Positions 11,201 to 18,971 of a DNA stretch of 64,000 nucleotides are shown in pieces. Where the stretch lies: assembly GCF_001612785.1 (NCBI RefSeq), contig NZ_BDBC01000014.1, positions 33,737 to 97,736 on the forward strand, given 5' to 3'. Below the pieces are notes generated by a model that worked only from the letters and a program-made list of their open reading frames with translations, was not told the DNA's origin and did no database searches. The position numbers and the translations under genes were made by a program. The DNA comes from Nocardia beijingensis NBRC 16342 (lineage in GTDB: Bacteria; Actinomycetota; Actinomycetes; Mycobacteriales; Mycobacteriaceae). Positions within the stretch are counted from its first letter, which is position 1; each line of letters begins with the position of its first letter.

Positions 11201-12143
11201 CGTGCGCGGAGTCGGCGGTCGCGAGCGCGGCGGCCGATTCGAACGCCGTGAGCACGGCCGCGATCGCGGGCCGGGCATCGGCCCTTGGCCTGGTCGCCAG
11301 TTCGTAGATCCGGGCGGCGCGCACGCCGGACAGCCGCAGCACCGTCAGGTCGGGATGGCCCACCGCGTAGCGGGGCATGAGCGCGACGCCGTAGCCGGTG
11401 GCGACCAGCGTCTCGATGACGCGGAAATCGTTGAGCCGCTGTGCGATACGCGGCTGCACGCCGGTCACCGTGGCGATCGAGCGCAACACGTCGTCGACGG
11501 GGAAGCCACCCCGCACACTGAGCCAGGTCTCGTCGGCCAGTTCCTCCGGCGCGACGGACGACCGGCCCGCGAGCCGATGCGTCGGCGCGGCGACCACATC
11601 GATCGGCTCGCGCATGAGCACCCGGGTGGTGACCCGCGGGTCGGCGATAGGCGCGGCGCGTTCGTCGCGATGGGTCAGCACCACGTCGTAGTCGGCGAGC
11701 AGTCGCGCCACTTCCGATGGCGGCACGTCCTCGTCCCGTGCGATCACCTCGACTCCGCTGTCCACCATGCCGGGCAGCACATGCGGGAGCAGCAACGCAC
11801 CGCCCGAGGGGAACACCGCGACGCGGACCCGTCCGCGCGGCGATCCGCGATAGTGCGCCATCTCGGCGACCGCGCGGTCCATGGCGGCGAGCACTTCGTC
11901 CGCGCGCACCACCAAAGCGCGGCCGGCGTCGGTGAGCCGCACGCGTCTGCCGTCGGGTTCCAGCAAGGCGACGCCCGCCTCCCGCGCGAGCACCTTGAGC
12001 TGCTGGGAAACGGCGGAGGGCGTCATGGACATGGCCGCGGCGACGGCGGCGACCGTGCCGCGATCGGCCAGTTCACGCAGGACACGCAGGCGCTCCAGCG
12101 CCATGGGCGGGCCGGGCGCGACAGGTTCGGAGCCGAAGTTCAT
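11175..12143 (-). CDS. LysR-family transcriptional regulator
   Basis: A 322-residue regulator. The N-terminal winged helix-turn-helix lies at about residues 15-75 (ALERLRVLRELADRGTVAAV, then MTPSAVSQQLKVL). It is followed by the two-lobed periplasmic-binding-like effector domain. The gene is divergent from the EamA transporter at 12215 with 71 bp between them, the classic arrangement for a LysR regulator that controls its neighbour and itself. The AT-rich intergenic strip carries a T-N11-A type inverted repeat. The effector is unknown. Confidence 0.9.
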   Translation of the reverse strand: MNFGSEPVAPGPPMALERLRVLRELADRGTVAAVAAAMSMTPSAVSQQLKVLAREAGVALLEPDGRRVRLTDAGRALVVRADEVLAAMDRAVAEMAHYRGSPRGRVRVAVFPSGGALLLPHVLPGMVDSGVEVIARDEDVPPSEVARLLADYDVVLTHRDERAAPIADPRVTTRVLMREPIDVVAAPTHRLAGRSSVAPEELADETWLSVRGGFPVDDVLRSIATVTGVQPRIAQRLNDFRVIETLVATGYGVALMPRYAVGHPDLTVLRLSGVRAARIYELATRPRADARPAIAAVLTAFESAAALATADSAHENGAAART

Positions 12144-12156
12144 TAAGTGAATCTAC

Positions 12157-12172
12157 ATTATTGATACATAAT
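12157..12172. promoter_or_regulatory. Candidate LysR binding box
   Basis: ATTAT (12157-12161), six bases, ATAAT (12168-12172): an inverted repeat that also contains a T-N11-A pair. It sits in a very AT-rich 40-bp patch between the divergent LysR and EamA genes, unlike its GC-rich surroundings. Confidence 0.5.
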
Positions 12173-12214
12173 TATTCGATTGTTCTGATTGTTAGCGGAC
12201 CGCACGATGAAGGT

Positions 12215-13156
12215 GTGACCAACCGTGACCGTCTGCTCGGCCTGACCGTCGTCCTGCTCTGGGGATTGAACTTCCTCGCCATCCGCATCGGGCTCGACCA
12301 CTTCCCCCCGTTCTTCTTCGCGGCACTTCGCTTCGCGGTGCTCGCCGTGCCCGCGCTGCTTTTCGTCCCCCGTCCCGCGGTACGAATGCGCTGGATCCTG
12401 CTGTACGGAACCGGTTTCGGCATCCTTCAGTTCGCGTTCCTGTTCACCGCGATGCGGGTGGGCATGCCGACCGGGCTCGCCTCGCTGGTGCTGCAATCCT
12501 CGGCGCCGTTCACCGTGCTGCTCGGCACGCTGCTGCTGGGCGAGCGGATGCGCCCGGCGCAGATCGCGGGCATCGCGGTCGCGGTGGCGGGCATGGCGGT
12601 GATCGGCTGGGACCGGCTCGCCCACGCCACCCTGCTACCGGTGCTGCTGACCCTGGCGGGCGGGCTGGGCTGGGCCTTCGGCAACATCGGTGCGCGTCTG
12701 GCCGGTACCGAGACCCCGGGCGTCAACCCGCTGCACCTCATGCTGTGGACCACCGCCATCCCGCCGGTGCCGCTGTTCGCGCTGTCGATGGTGATGGAGG
12801 GGCCGACTACCGGAGTGCGCGCTCTGGCCGAGGCGTTCACACCGGCGGGCCTGCCCGCTCTCCTCGCGCTCGCCTACATCGCCGTCCTGGCCACCGTGGT
12901 GGGCACAGGGTTGTGGACCTACCTGCTCGGTCGCTATCCGGCCGGGCTGGTCGCGCCGTTCTCCCTGCTCGTCCCCCTCGTCGGCATCGCGGCGGCGTGG
13001 GCTTTCCTCGGCGAGACCCCGGCCCCGTTGTCGCTGATCGGCGGGGTCGTGGTGCTGGCGGGAGCGTTCGCCGCCACGTCGAGCAGGCCACGCGCGAACG
13101 CCCAAGTCGAGATATCGGGAACCGCCGTGCCCGCGGGCGCCGGCCGCGCGGCCTGA
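12215..13156 (+). CDS. EamA/DMT-family permease
   Basis: A 313-residue membrane protein with ten predicted helices in two five-helix EamA repeats. The first repeat begins LLGLTVVLLWGLNFLAIRIG. The second ends with FSLLVPLVGIAAAWAFLGE, the conserved motif before the last helix of each EamA repeat. Members export amino acids, metabolites or drugs. The substrate is unknown, but the divergent LysR gene suggests metabolite-induced expression. The start is taken as GTG 12215, after an aagg-type site. An upstream ATG at 12161 lies inside the presumed operator. Confidence 0.87.
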   Translation: MTNRDRLLGLTVVLLWGLNFLAIRIGLDHFPPFFFAALRFAVLAVPALLFVPRPAVRMRWILLYGTGFGILQFAFLFTAMRVGMPTGLASLVLQSSAPFTVLLGTLLLGERMRPAQIAGIAVAVAGMAVIGWDRLAHATLLPVLLTLAGGLGWAFGNIGARLAGTETPGVNPLHLMLWTTAIPPVPLFALSMVMEGPTTGVRALAEAFTPAGLPALLALAYIAVLATVVGTGLWTYLLGRYPAGLVAPFSLLVPLVGIAAAWAFLGETPAPLSLIGGVVVLAGAFAATSSRPRANAQVEISGTAVPAGAGRAA

Positions 13157-13299
13157 GCGGTGGCGCCCGGTGTGCGCTCCGTCACGAGAATCGCATCCGC
13201 ATCGCTCGCTGTACGGGGTCGGTGCGAATCGATCGGTTTGTCGCTCTACAGTAGTGCGCGGCGTGGAATTTGGTCCCGAGGCTAGGCAGCAAGCGGCGC

Positions 13300-15075
13300 A
13301 TGGCAAACAATCAGTGGACCGTATCGCGAAGAGCACTGCTTCGTAACACGGTCGCGGCGGGGGTGGCTACGGCGGGGGTGCTGACGGCGGGTGCGCGCAG
13401 ACCCACGCCGGCCAGGGCGAATCCCGGTGGCAAGACAGTCGCGGTACTCGGTGGCGGTGTCGCGGGCCTGACCGCGGCACACGAGCTGGCGGAACGCGGG
13501 TTCCGCGTCACCGTCTACGAGAAGCGGGCATGGGGCGGCAAAGCCCGCAGCGTCGGCGTGCCGGGCACCGGTACGGGAGGACGGCCGGATTTGCCCGGCG
13601 AGCACGGCTTCCGCTTCTTCCCCGGCTTCTATCAGCACATCCCTGACACTATGCGCCGAATTCCGTTCCCCGGCAACGCGAATGGCGTATGGGACAACCT
13701 CGTCGCGGTGCCGGAAGCACGCTTCGCCCGGCACGGCGGCGACGACTTCCGCGTCCCGCTCGGTCCGCGCTCCCGCGCCGAATTCTCCCCGGACAGTTTC
13801 CGCGAAACGCTCGGCGCGGCGCTGTCGACCGCTTTGAAGATGCCGCCCGCCGAGGGCGTCTACTTCGCCGAACGCCTGCTGGTCTTCAACACCAGTTGCG
13901 ACGCCCGCCGCCTCGGCCAGTGGGAGCGCACCTCCTGGCACGATTTCGTCGGCGGCCACGCGCGCTCGCACGAGTTCCGCGCGCTGCTGTCGCGCACGCT
14001 GACCAGCATCATGGTCGCCGCGAAAGAGAACATCGCGAGCGTGCGCACCATCGGCACGATGGGCGAGCAGTTCCTCGGCAATCCCTTGGGGATCGGCAAC
14101 GACGGCAGCTTGGACCGGGTGCTCAACGGCCCGACCAACGCGGTCTGGATCGAGCCGTGGACGCGGCTGATCCGGGAACTCGGAGCGGAGTTCGTGCTCG
14201 GCGCCGAAGTGCGCGAGCTCGAGGTGCGTGACCGCAGGATCGTCGCGGCGCGCGTCGTGGACGAGACCGGCGCGCAGCGCGCGATCGAGGCCGACTACTT
14301 CGTCGTCGCGTTGCCCGCGGAACGGGCGCGCACGCTGTGGTCGCCGCAAGTGCTCGCCGTCCAGCCCGAATTGGCCGGGATGGACAAGCTCTTCACCGAC
14401 TGGATGAACGGCATCCAGTTCTATCTGCGCCGATCGGCCGACATCTCGCGCGGCCACACCGCCTACATCGACGCGCCGTGGTCGCTCACCTCGATCAGCC
14501 AGAACCAGCTGTGGCGCCGCAAGCTGACCGAGTTCGGCGACGGCGGTGTGCAGGACTGCCTTTCGGTGGACATCTCCGACTGGAACACTCCCGGCATCCT
14601 GTTCGGCAAACCCGCGAAGGAGTGCACCCACGAGGAGATCGCTCGCGAGGCGTGGGCGCAGATCAAAGCCCACCTGGACGATCGCGGCGAAGTGCTGGGC
14701 GACGCCGACCTGCACTCCTGGTTCCTCGATCCGGGCATCACCTGGCAGGAGGGCCAGCGGCGCAACGCCAACGCCGACCCGCTGCTGATCAACACCGCCG
14801 GATCGTGGGAGTACCGTCCGCAACCGCACGGCGCCCTGGAAAACCTGTTCCTGGCGGGCGATTACGTGCGCACGAACATCGACCTGGCGACCATGGAGGG
14901 CGCCAACGAGTCCGCCCGCGCCGCGGTGAACGCACTCCTGGACGTGGCCGGCTCGAACGCCGAGCGCTGCCGCACCTACACCCTCTACCGCGCCCCCGAA
15001 CTGGAACCCCTGCGCCGGATCGACGCCGACCGCTTCGCAGCCGGGCTACCGAACATGTTCGACGTCCCGGTCTGA
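13300..15075 (+). CDS. Exported FAD-dependent amine-oxidase/phytoene-desaturase-type oxidoreductase
   Basis: A 591-residue flavoprotein. A twin-arginine signal (VSRRALLRNTVAAG) precedes the dinucleotide motif VAVLGGGVAGLTAAHELAERG near residue 48, so export by Tat is expected. The C-terminal FLAGDYVRTNIDLATMEGA closes the FAD fold. Overall it resembles hydroxysqualene dehydroxylase and carotenoid-desaturase-like enzymes found in Nocardia and Streptomyces. The substrate is unknown; a lipid or isoprenoid is the best guess. A diverged copy of its last 33 codons or so lies 0.9 kb downstream (15929-16027). Confidence 0.82.
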   Translation: MANNQWTVSRRALLRNTVAAGVATAGVLTAGARRPTPARANPGGKTVAVLGGGVAGLTAAHELAERGFRVTVYEKRAWGGKARSVGVPGTGTGGRPDLPGEHGFRFFPGFYQHIPDTMRRIPFPGNANGVWDNLVAVPEARFARHGGDDFRVPLGPRSRAEFSPDSFRETLGAALSTALKMPPAEGVYFAERLLVFNTSCDARRLGQWERTSWHDFVGGHARSHEFRALLSRTLTSIMVAAKENIASVRTIGTMGEQFLGNPLGIGNDGSLDRVLNGPTNAVWIEPWTRLIRELGAEFVLGAEVRELEVRDRRIVAARVVDETGAQRAIEADYFVVALPAERARTLWSPQVLAVQPELAGMDKLFTDWMNGIQFYLRRSADISRGHTAYIDAPWSLTSISQNQLWRRKLTEFGDGGVQDCLSVDISDWNTPGILFGKPAKECTHEEIAREAWAQIKAHLDDRGEVLGDADLHSWFLDPGITWQEGQRRNANADPLLINTAGSWEYRPQPHGALENLFLAGDYVRTNIDLATMEGANESARAAVNALLDVAGSNAERCRTYTLYRAPELEPLRRIDADRFAAGLPNMFDVPV

Positions 15076-15142
15076 ACCGCGAAGGATCCACGCGGCAGGG
15101 TGAAGGGTCCAGCGTCAGAAACGAGGCCTGTTCTTCGAGTCA

Positions 15143-15171
15143 TTGCGCTGACCGCATCGAAAGGATAGTCT
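15143..15171 (+). promoter_or_regulatory. Leaderless promoter of the cold-shock-like gene
   Basis: TTGCGC (15143-15148), 17 bp, TAGTCT (15166-15171), then exactly 6 nt to ATG 15178. The transcript would therefore begin at or within a base or two of the start codon. Confidence 0.55.
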
Positions 15172-15177
15172 CTGACC

Positions 15178-15411
15178 ATGCATGGGGAAGAGGGGGAACT
15201 TAAAACACGGGGAAAAATCTGGCGCTGGAACAGCAAGCGCGCGACCGGGATTGTCGAGTCGCTCACCGGAGATCACATCTGGTTCGGATTGGACTCGTTA
15301 CGCGGTAGGGACTTCGACGACATCTCGATAGGAGACATCGTCGAGGTCGAGTACGAATTCGCCCAGCAAGACTCCCACACCCTACGCGCCGTAAGAATCG
15401 ACTGGTTGTAG
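15178..15411 (+). CDS. Small cold-shock-domain-like protein (divergent OB fold)
   Basis: A 77-residue protein. GKIWRWNSKRATGIVES resembles the KWFNxxKGFGFI opening of cold-shock domains, and SIGDIVEVEYEF resembles the G(Q/D)xVxFE strand near the end. The aromatic RNP residues are only partly kept, so nucleic-acid binding is uncertain. Expression is probably leaderless from the promoter at 15143. The gene belongs to a stretch (about 15.1-15.9 kb) whose base composition is clearly lower in GC than its surroundings. That suggests transfer. The fold is an inference from spacing and pattern. Confidence 0.6.
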   Translation: MHGEEGELKTRGKIWRWNSKRATGIVESLTGDHIWFGLDSLRGRDFDDISIGDIVEVEYEFAQQDSHTLRAVRIDWL

Positions 15412-15434
15412 ATCACGCTTCACCCGGGGGGATA

Positions 15435-15869
15435 ATGAAGTTTTCTTTTGCGGCAGCCTTCGCCACAGCTGCGGTTCTGTGCATGCCGTGCCTCGCTGCT
15501 GCTGAACCCAATCCAGCAGACCTCGAATTCACAGCAAATTCCGCATATCGAGAGTATCAGAACAATATCGCAAAGTTCACTGGACAGGTGAACTACAGTT
15601 CGAACAATTTCGCATGGTCATTGAAGCTACTGCCCGCGACGCAAAGCGTTGTGTACGGCAATATGAGTTGCCGTACAACTATAGGCGGAATTTCCGGGTA
15701 CTCCGACGATCATCCAGACATTCCGCGCGACTACCTCCTCCATTCCAGCGTAAAGATTGATCGAGGAAGATGGTACAAGCTGCGTAGTCGATGCGATTTC
15801 AAGGTGCTGACCGACACCGGAATGCAGCCGGGAAATGTGGAAACGGCTGTCGATTTTATCGCCAGGTGA
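15435..15869 (+). CDS. Small secreted protein of unknown function
   Basis: A 144-residue protein with a clear Sec signal (MKFSFAAAFATAAVLCMPCLAAAEP, cleaved near residue 23). The mature part is about 120 residues with two cysteines (in MSCRTT and SRCDFKV) that could form a disulfide, and many Asn, Ser and Tyr. I recognise no family. It starts at ATG 15435 with gggggg immediately upstream. Its codon use (AAT, ATA, TAT, AGA) differs strongly from its neighbours and fits recent acquisition together with the gene before it. Confidence 0.7.
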   Translation: MKFSFAAAFATAAVLCMPCLAAAEPNPADLEFTANSAYREYQNNIAKFTGQVNYSSNNFAWSLKLLPATQSVVYGNMSCRTTIGGISGYSDDHPDIPRDYLLHSSVKIDRGRWYKLRSRCDFKVLTDTGMQPGNVETAVDFIAR

Positions 15870-15928
15870 TCGAGCTGCCGACCTCGCGAGGAATATCCGA
15901 GTCGAACCGGCATAAGAGTGCGGACGTG

Positions 15929-16027
15929 CGACGCACCCACAGGCTGGAGGCCGTGCTGGGCGAATCCCTGCGCCGGATGGACGCCGACGCCGCCGGGCCG
16001 CCGACCATGTTCGACATCCCAGCGTGA
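15929..16027 (+). pseudogene. Remnant of the C-terminus of a second FAD-oxidoreductase copy
   Basis: The reading frame ending at TGA 16025-16027 gives RTHRL...ESLRRMDADAAGPPTMFDIPA. The exported oxidoreductase ends RTYTLYRAPELEPLRRIDAD...GLPNMFDVPV. The DNA agrees too: ccctgcgccggat, gacgccgac and catgttcgac are shared in order. There is no start or upstream body, so this is a diverged tail fragment left by a duplication or deletion. It marks the right edge of the low-GC insert. Confidence 0.7.
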
Positions 16028-16104
16028 ACCAGTGTGACCGATCTCCCCCGTGGCGGAACCGAATTCGATCGCTATCGCATGGCCTACGGTGCTTGAATCG
16101 AAAC

Positions 16105-16743
16105 ATGCGCGAGAGCACCGCCAACGACATCACCGATCCGGCGGACCTGCGGGCACTGCTCGGCGAGGTGGCGCCACGCGTCGCCACCAAAGAGCGTCCC
16201 GTCCTGCACACCAGGGACCGGGAGTGGATCGCGCTGTCCCCGTTCCTGGTGATGAGCACCTGCGACGCGGACGGCAACTGTGACGCCTCGCCGAAAGGCG
16301 ATCCGGCGGGATTCGTGCGGGTGCTCGACGACACCACCATCGCCATCCCGGAGCGCCCCGGTAACCGGCGCGCCGACGGCTACCTGAACATCCTGTCCAA
16401 CCCGCATGTCGGCCTGCTGTTCGTGATCCCTGGCCGCCGCGAGACGCTGCGGATCAACGGCCGTGCCCGGCTGGTGCGCGACGCGCTGTACTTCGATGAC
16501 ATGGTGGTGCGCGGCCACCGCCCGATCCTCGTCGTCGAGGTGGAGATCGACCAGATCTTCTTCCACTGCGCCAAGGCGTTCATGCGCAGCCACCTCTGGG
16601 AGCCCGACCAGTGGCCGCAGGACACTTTGCCGAGCGCTGCCCGCCTGGTCAAAGAGGTGCAGACGAACGTGACCGAGTCGGTGGAGGAACTGGAGCGCTA
16701 CTACGCGCGGGAGAACTACGCGGCCAAGCTCTACCGGGCGTGA
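16105..16743 (+). CDS. PPOX-class pyridoxamine-phosphate-oxidase-like flavoprotein
   Basis: A 212-residue soluble protein. The split-barrel core includes FLVMSTCDADGNCDASPKGD, RPGNRRADGYLNILSNPHVG and a C-terminal HCAKAFMRSHLW segment. These match the MSMEG_1061-type FMN- or F420-binding PPOX family, whose members reduce or oxidise small molecules with unknown substrates. ATG 16105 was chosen because an upstream in-frame ATG lies within the remnant region. A possible -10 (TACGGT, 16085-16090) sits 14 nt before it. It stands alone between the insert and murT. Confidence 0.82.
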   Translation: MRESTANDITDPADLRALLGEVAPRVATKERPVLHTRDREWIALSPFLVMSTCDADGNCDASPKGDPAGFVRVLDDTTIAIPERPGNRRADGYLNILSNPHVGLLFVIPGRRETLRINGRARLVRDALYFDDMVVRGHRPILVVEVEIDQIFFHCAKAFMRSHLWEPDQWPQDTLPSAARLVKEVQTNVTESVEELERYYARENYAAKLYRA

Positions 16744-16808
16744 GCCGCGTGGCCCACGCCACCCGACCGCCGCGCGCCCGGATCGCGCGGCGAACATAGA
16801 CTCGCGGC

Positions 16809-18047
16809 GTGGCAGAACTATCGGTGCGCGGACGGCTAGCGCTGGCGGCGGCGGCCGCGGCGTCCTGGGCCTCGCAGAAGGCGGGTCGCGGCAAGGGCTC
16901 GATGATCGGCGGCCTGATCGCGTTGAAGATCGATCCGACCGTCATGGACCAGCTCGGGCAGCGGCGGCGCACCGTGCTGGTGACCGGCACGAACGGCAAG
17001 TCGACCACCACGCGGATGACCACCGCCGCGCTCAGCACCCTCGGCGCGGTCGCGACCCAGGCCGACGGCGCGAACATGGACGCGGGCATCGTCGCCGCGC
17101 TGAACGCGCACCGGCGCGCGCCGCTGGCCGCGATCGAGGTGGACGAACTGCATCTGCCGCACGTCACCGACTCGCTGAATCCCTCGGCGGTGGTGCTGCT
17201 GAACCTCAGCCGCGACCAGCTCGACCGGGTCGGCGAGATCAACATGATCGAGCGCAAGCTGCGCGCGGGCCTGGCCAAGCACCCGGCCACCGTTGTGGTC
17301 GCCAACTGCGACGACGTCCTGGTGACCTCCATCGCCTACGACCATCCCAACGTGGTGTGGGTCGCCGCGGGCAGCGGCTGGGCGATGGACGCCACCAGCT
17401 GCCCCCGCAGCGGCGAGCCGATCGTCTGGGAGGGCGCGCACTGGCGCAGCACCGGAGCGGATTTCCAGCGTCCCGAGCCCGATTGGTGGCTCGACGGGGA
17501 CGACCTGGTCGGCCCGGAGGGCGAGCGCTTCCCGCTGCGGCTCGCGCTGCCGGGCCGCGCCAACCGCGGCAACGCCGCACAGGCGGTGGCCGCCGCCGTC
17601 GCGCTCGGCGCCGACCCGGAGCAGGCCGTCGCGGCCGCGGGCACGGTTCGCGAGATCGCGGGCCGCTACCGCACCGTGCAGGTCGGCGAGCACGACGCGC
17701 GGCTGCTGCTGGCCAAAAACCCGGCGGGATGGCAGGAGGCGCTGTCGATGATCGAGCCGACCTCGGCGGGCCTGGTGATCGCGGTGAACGGCCAGGTGCC
17801 CGACGGCGAGGACCTGTCCTGGCTGTGGGACGTGCGCTTCGAGCACTTCGAAGGCGTGCAGGTGGTTGCGGCGGGCGAACGCGCCACCGACCTCGCGGTG
17901 CGGCTGACCTACGCGGGCGTCGAGCACACCCTGGTGCCCGATCCGGTGCGCGCCATCGCGTCGTGCCCAGCGGGCCACGTGGAAGTGCTGGCCAACTACA
18001 CCGCCTTCCGTGATCTCAACCGTGACCTCGAGGAGCGGGCCTCATGA
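16809..18047 (+). CDS. murT: Lipid II isoglutaminyl synthase, Mur-ligase subunit MurT
   Basis: A 412-residue subunit that activates the alpha-carboxyl of D-Glu in lipid II with ATP so that GatD can amidate it. The ATP-binding VTGTNGKSTTT (Lys64) lies at residues 58-68, and the C-terminal DUF1727-type domain follows. In characterised MurT a four-Cys zinc ribbon sits in the middle. Here the block reads SCPRSGEPI...FQRPEPDWW: only the first Cys remains although RPEPD is kept. TAGACT (16797-16802) lies 6 nt before the GTG, so the operon is probably leaderless. The last 4 bp overlap gatD. Orthologue of Rv3712. Confidence 0.93.
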   Translation: MAELSVRGRLALAAAAAASWASQKAGRGKGSMIGGLIALKIDPTVMDQLGQRRRTVLVTGTNGKSTTTRMTTAALSTLGAVATQADGANMDAGIVAALNAHRRAPLAAIEVDELHLPHVTDSLNPSAVVLLNLSRDQLDRVGEINMIERKLRAGLAKHPATVVVANCDDVLVTSIAYDHPNVVWVAAGSGWAMDATSCPRSGEPIVWEGAHWRSTGADFQRPEPDWWLDGDDLVGPEGERFPLRLALPGRANRGNAAQAVAAAVALGADPEQAVAAAGTVREIAGRYRTVQVGEHDARLLLAKNPAGWQEALSMIEPTSAGLVIAVNGQVPDGEDLSWLWDVRFEHFEGVQVVAAGERATDLAVRLTYAGVEHTLVPDPVRAIASCPAGHVEVLANYTAFRDLNRDLEERAS

Positions 18048-18754
18048 GTGAATCGACCTTCCGCATCGGCTTGGTGCTGCCCGACGTGATGGGCACCTAC
18101 GGCGACGGCGGCAACGCCCTCGTACTGCGCCAGCGGCTGCGCATGCGCGGCTACGACGCCGAGATCGTCGAGATCAACCTGTCGGAGCCGGTGCCGGATT
18201 CCCTGGACGTCTACACCCTGGGCGGCGCGGAGGACTCCGCACAGCGCCTGGCCACCCGGCACCTACAGCGCTACCCCGGATTGCAGCGCGCCGCCGGAAG
18301 GGGCGCTCCGGTGCTGGCGATCTGCGCGGCCATCCAGGTGCTCGGCCAGTGGTACGAGACCTCGGCGGGCGAGCGGGTCGACGGCGTCGGCCTCCTCGAC
18401 GTCACCACCTCCCCGCAGCACAAACGCGCCATCGGCGAGGTGACGACCACACCGCTGCTCGACGGGCTCACCGCGGCGCTCACCGGCTTCGAAAACCACC
18501 GGGGCGGAACGAAACTCGGCGGCGACGCGCACGGCCTGGCCCGCGTCACCCGCGGCGTCGGCAACGGCGTCGGCGACGGGCTGGAAGGCGTCGTGCAGGG
18601 CTCGGTGATCGGCACCTACATGCACGGCCCTGCGCTGGCCCGCAACCCCGAACTCGCCGACTTGCTGCTGATGCGCGCCCTCGGTGTCACCGAACTGGCC
18701 CCCCTCGACCTACCCGAGGTCGACCAGCTCCGCCGGGAACGCCTGCGCGCTTGA
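18044..18754 (+). CDS. gatD: Lipid II isoglutaminyl synthase, glutaminase subunit GatD
   Basis: A 236-residue class I glutamine amidotransferase that supplies ammonia from glutamine to MurT. The nucleophile is Cys94 in VLAICAAIQVLG, the same number as in Staphylococcus aureus GatD. The triad His is His194 in IGTYMHGP. The N-terminus LPDVMGTYGDGGNALVL is typical of the CobB/CobQ-like GatD group. ATG 18044 overlaps the murT stop (ATGA), so the two subunits are translationally coupled. Orthologue of Rv3713. Amidated D-isoglutamine affects transpeptidation and lysozyme sensitivity. Confidence 0.95.
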   Translation: MSESTFRIGLVLPDVMGTYGDGGNALVLRQRLRMRGYDAEIVEINLSEPVPDSLDVYTLGGAEDSAQRLATRHLQRYPGLQRAAGRGAPVLAICAAIQVLGQWYETSAGERVDGVGLLDVTTSPQHKRAIGEVTTTPLLDGLTAALTGFENHRGGTKLGGDAHGLARVTRGVGNGVGDGLEGVVQGSVIGTYMHGPALARNPELADLLLMRALGVTELAPLDLPEVDQLRRERLRA

Positions 18755-18815
18755 ACCGGCGGACACATCACCTGACCGCCTTCCGAACGCAAGGCGTGTG
18801 GCGGCCCTGAGTCGG

Positions 18816-18938
18816 ATGGCTTCATCGCCCCGGCCGACGGGCGGAGTTCGAACCGATCCGCCGGAGGGCTGGTGGCTTCTGGGCACCGTCGAAGGCCGAG
18901 CCGTCATCGAACGCCTGTTTCCGGAGCCCGGCGAATAG
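18816..18938 (+). CDS. Possible 40-residue protein
   Basis: A short ORF between gatD and the transglutaminase gene. It ends with a protein-like stretch EGWWLLGTVEGRAVIERLF. There is no clear ribosome binding site and no recognisable family. It may be a chance frame or the remnant of a longer gene. It is included because nothing else explains the 217-bp gap. Confidence 0.25.
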   Translation: MASSPRPTGGVRTDPPEGWWLLGTVEGRAVIERLFPEPGE

Positions 18939-18971
18939 CGCGCGCCACCGGTGGATCGCTGGTCGTGGCGC

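Noticed and set aside
13282..14829. Frame of about 500 codons opposite the exported FAD oxidoreductase
   Set aside because: An antisense shadow; the forward frame has FAD motifs and a Tat signal.
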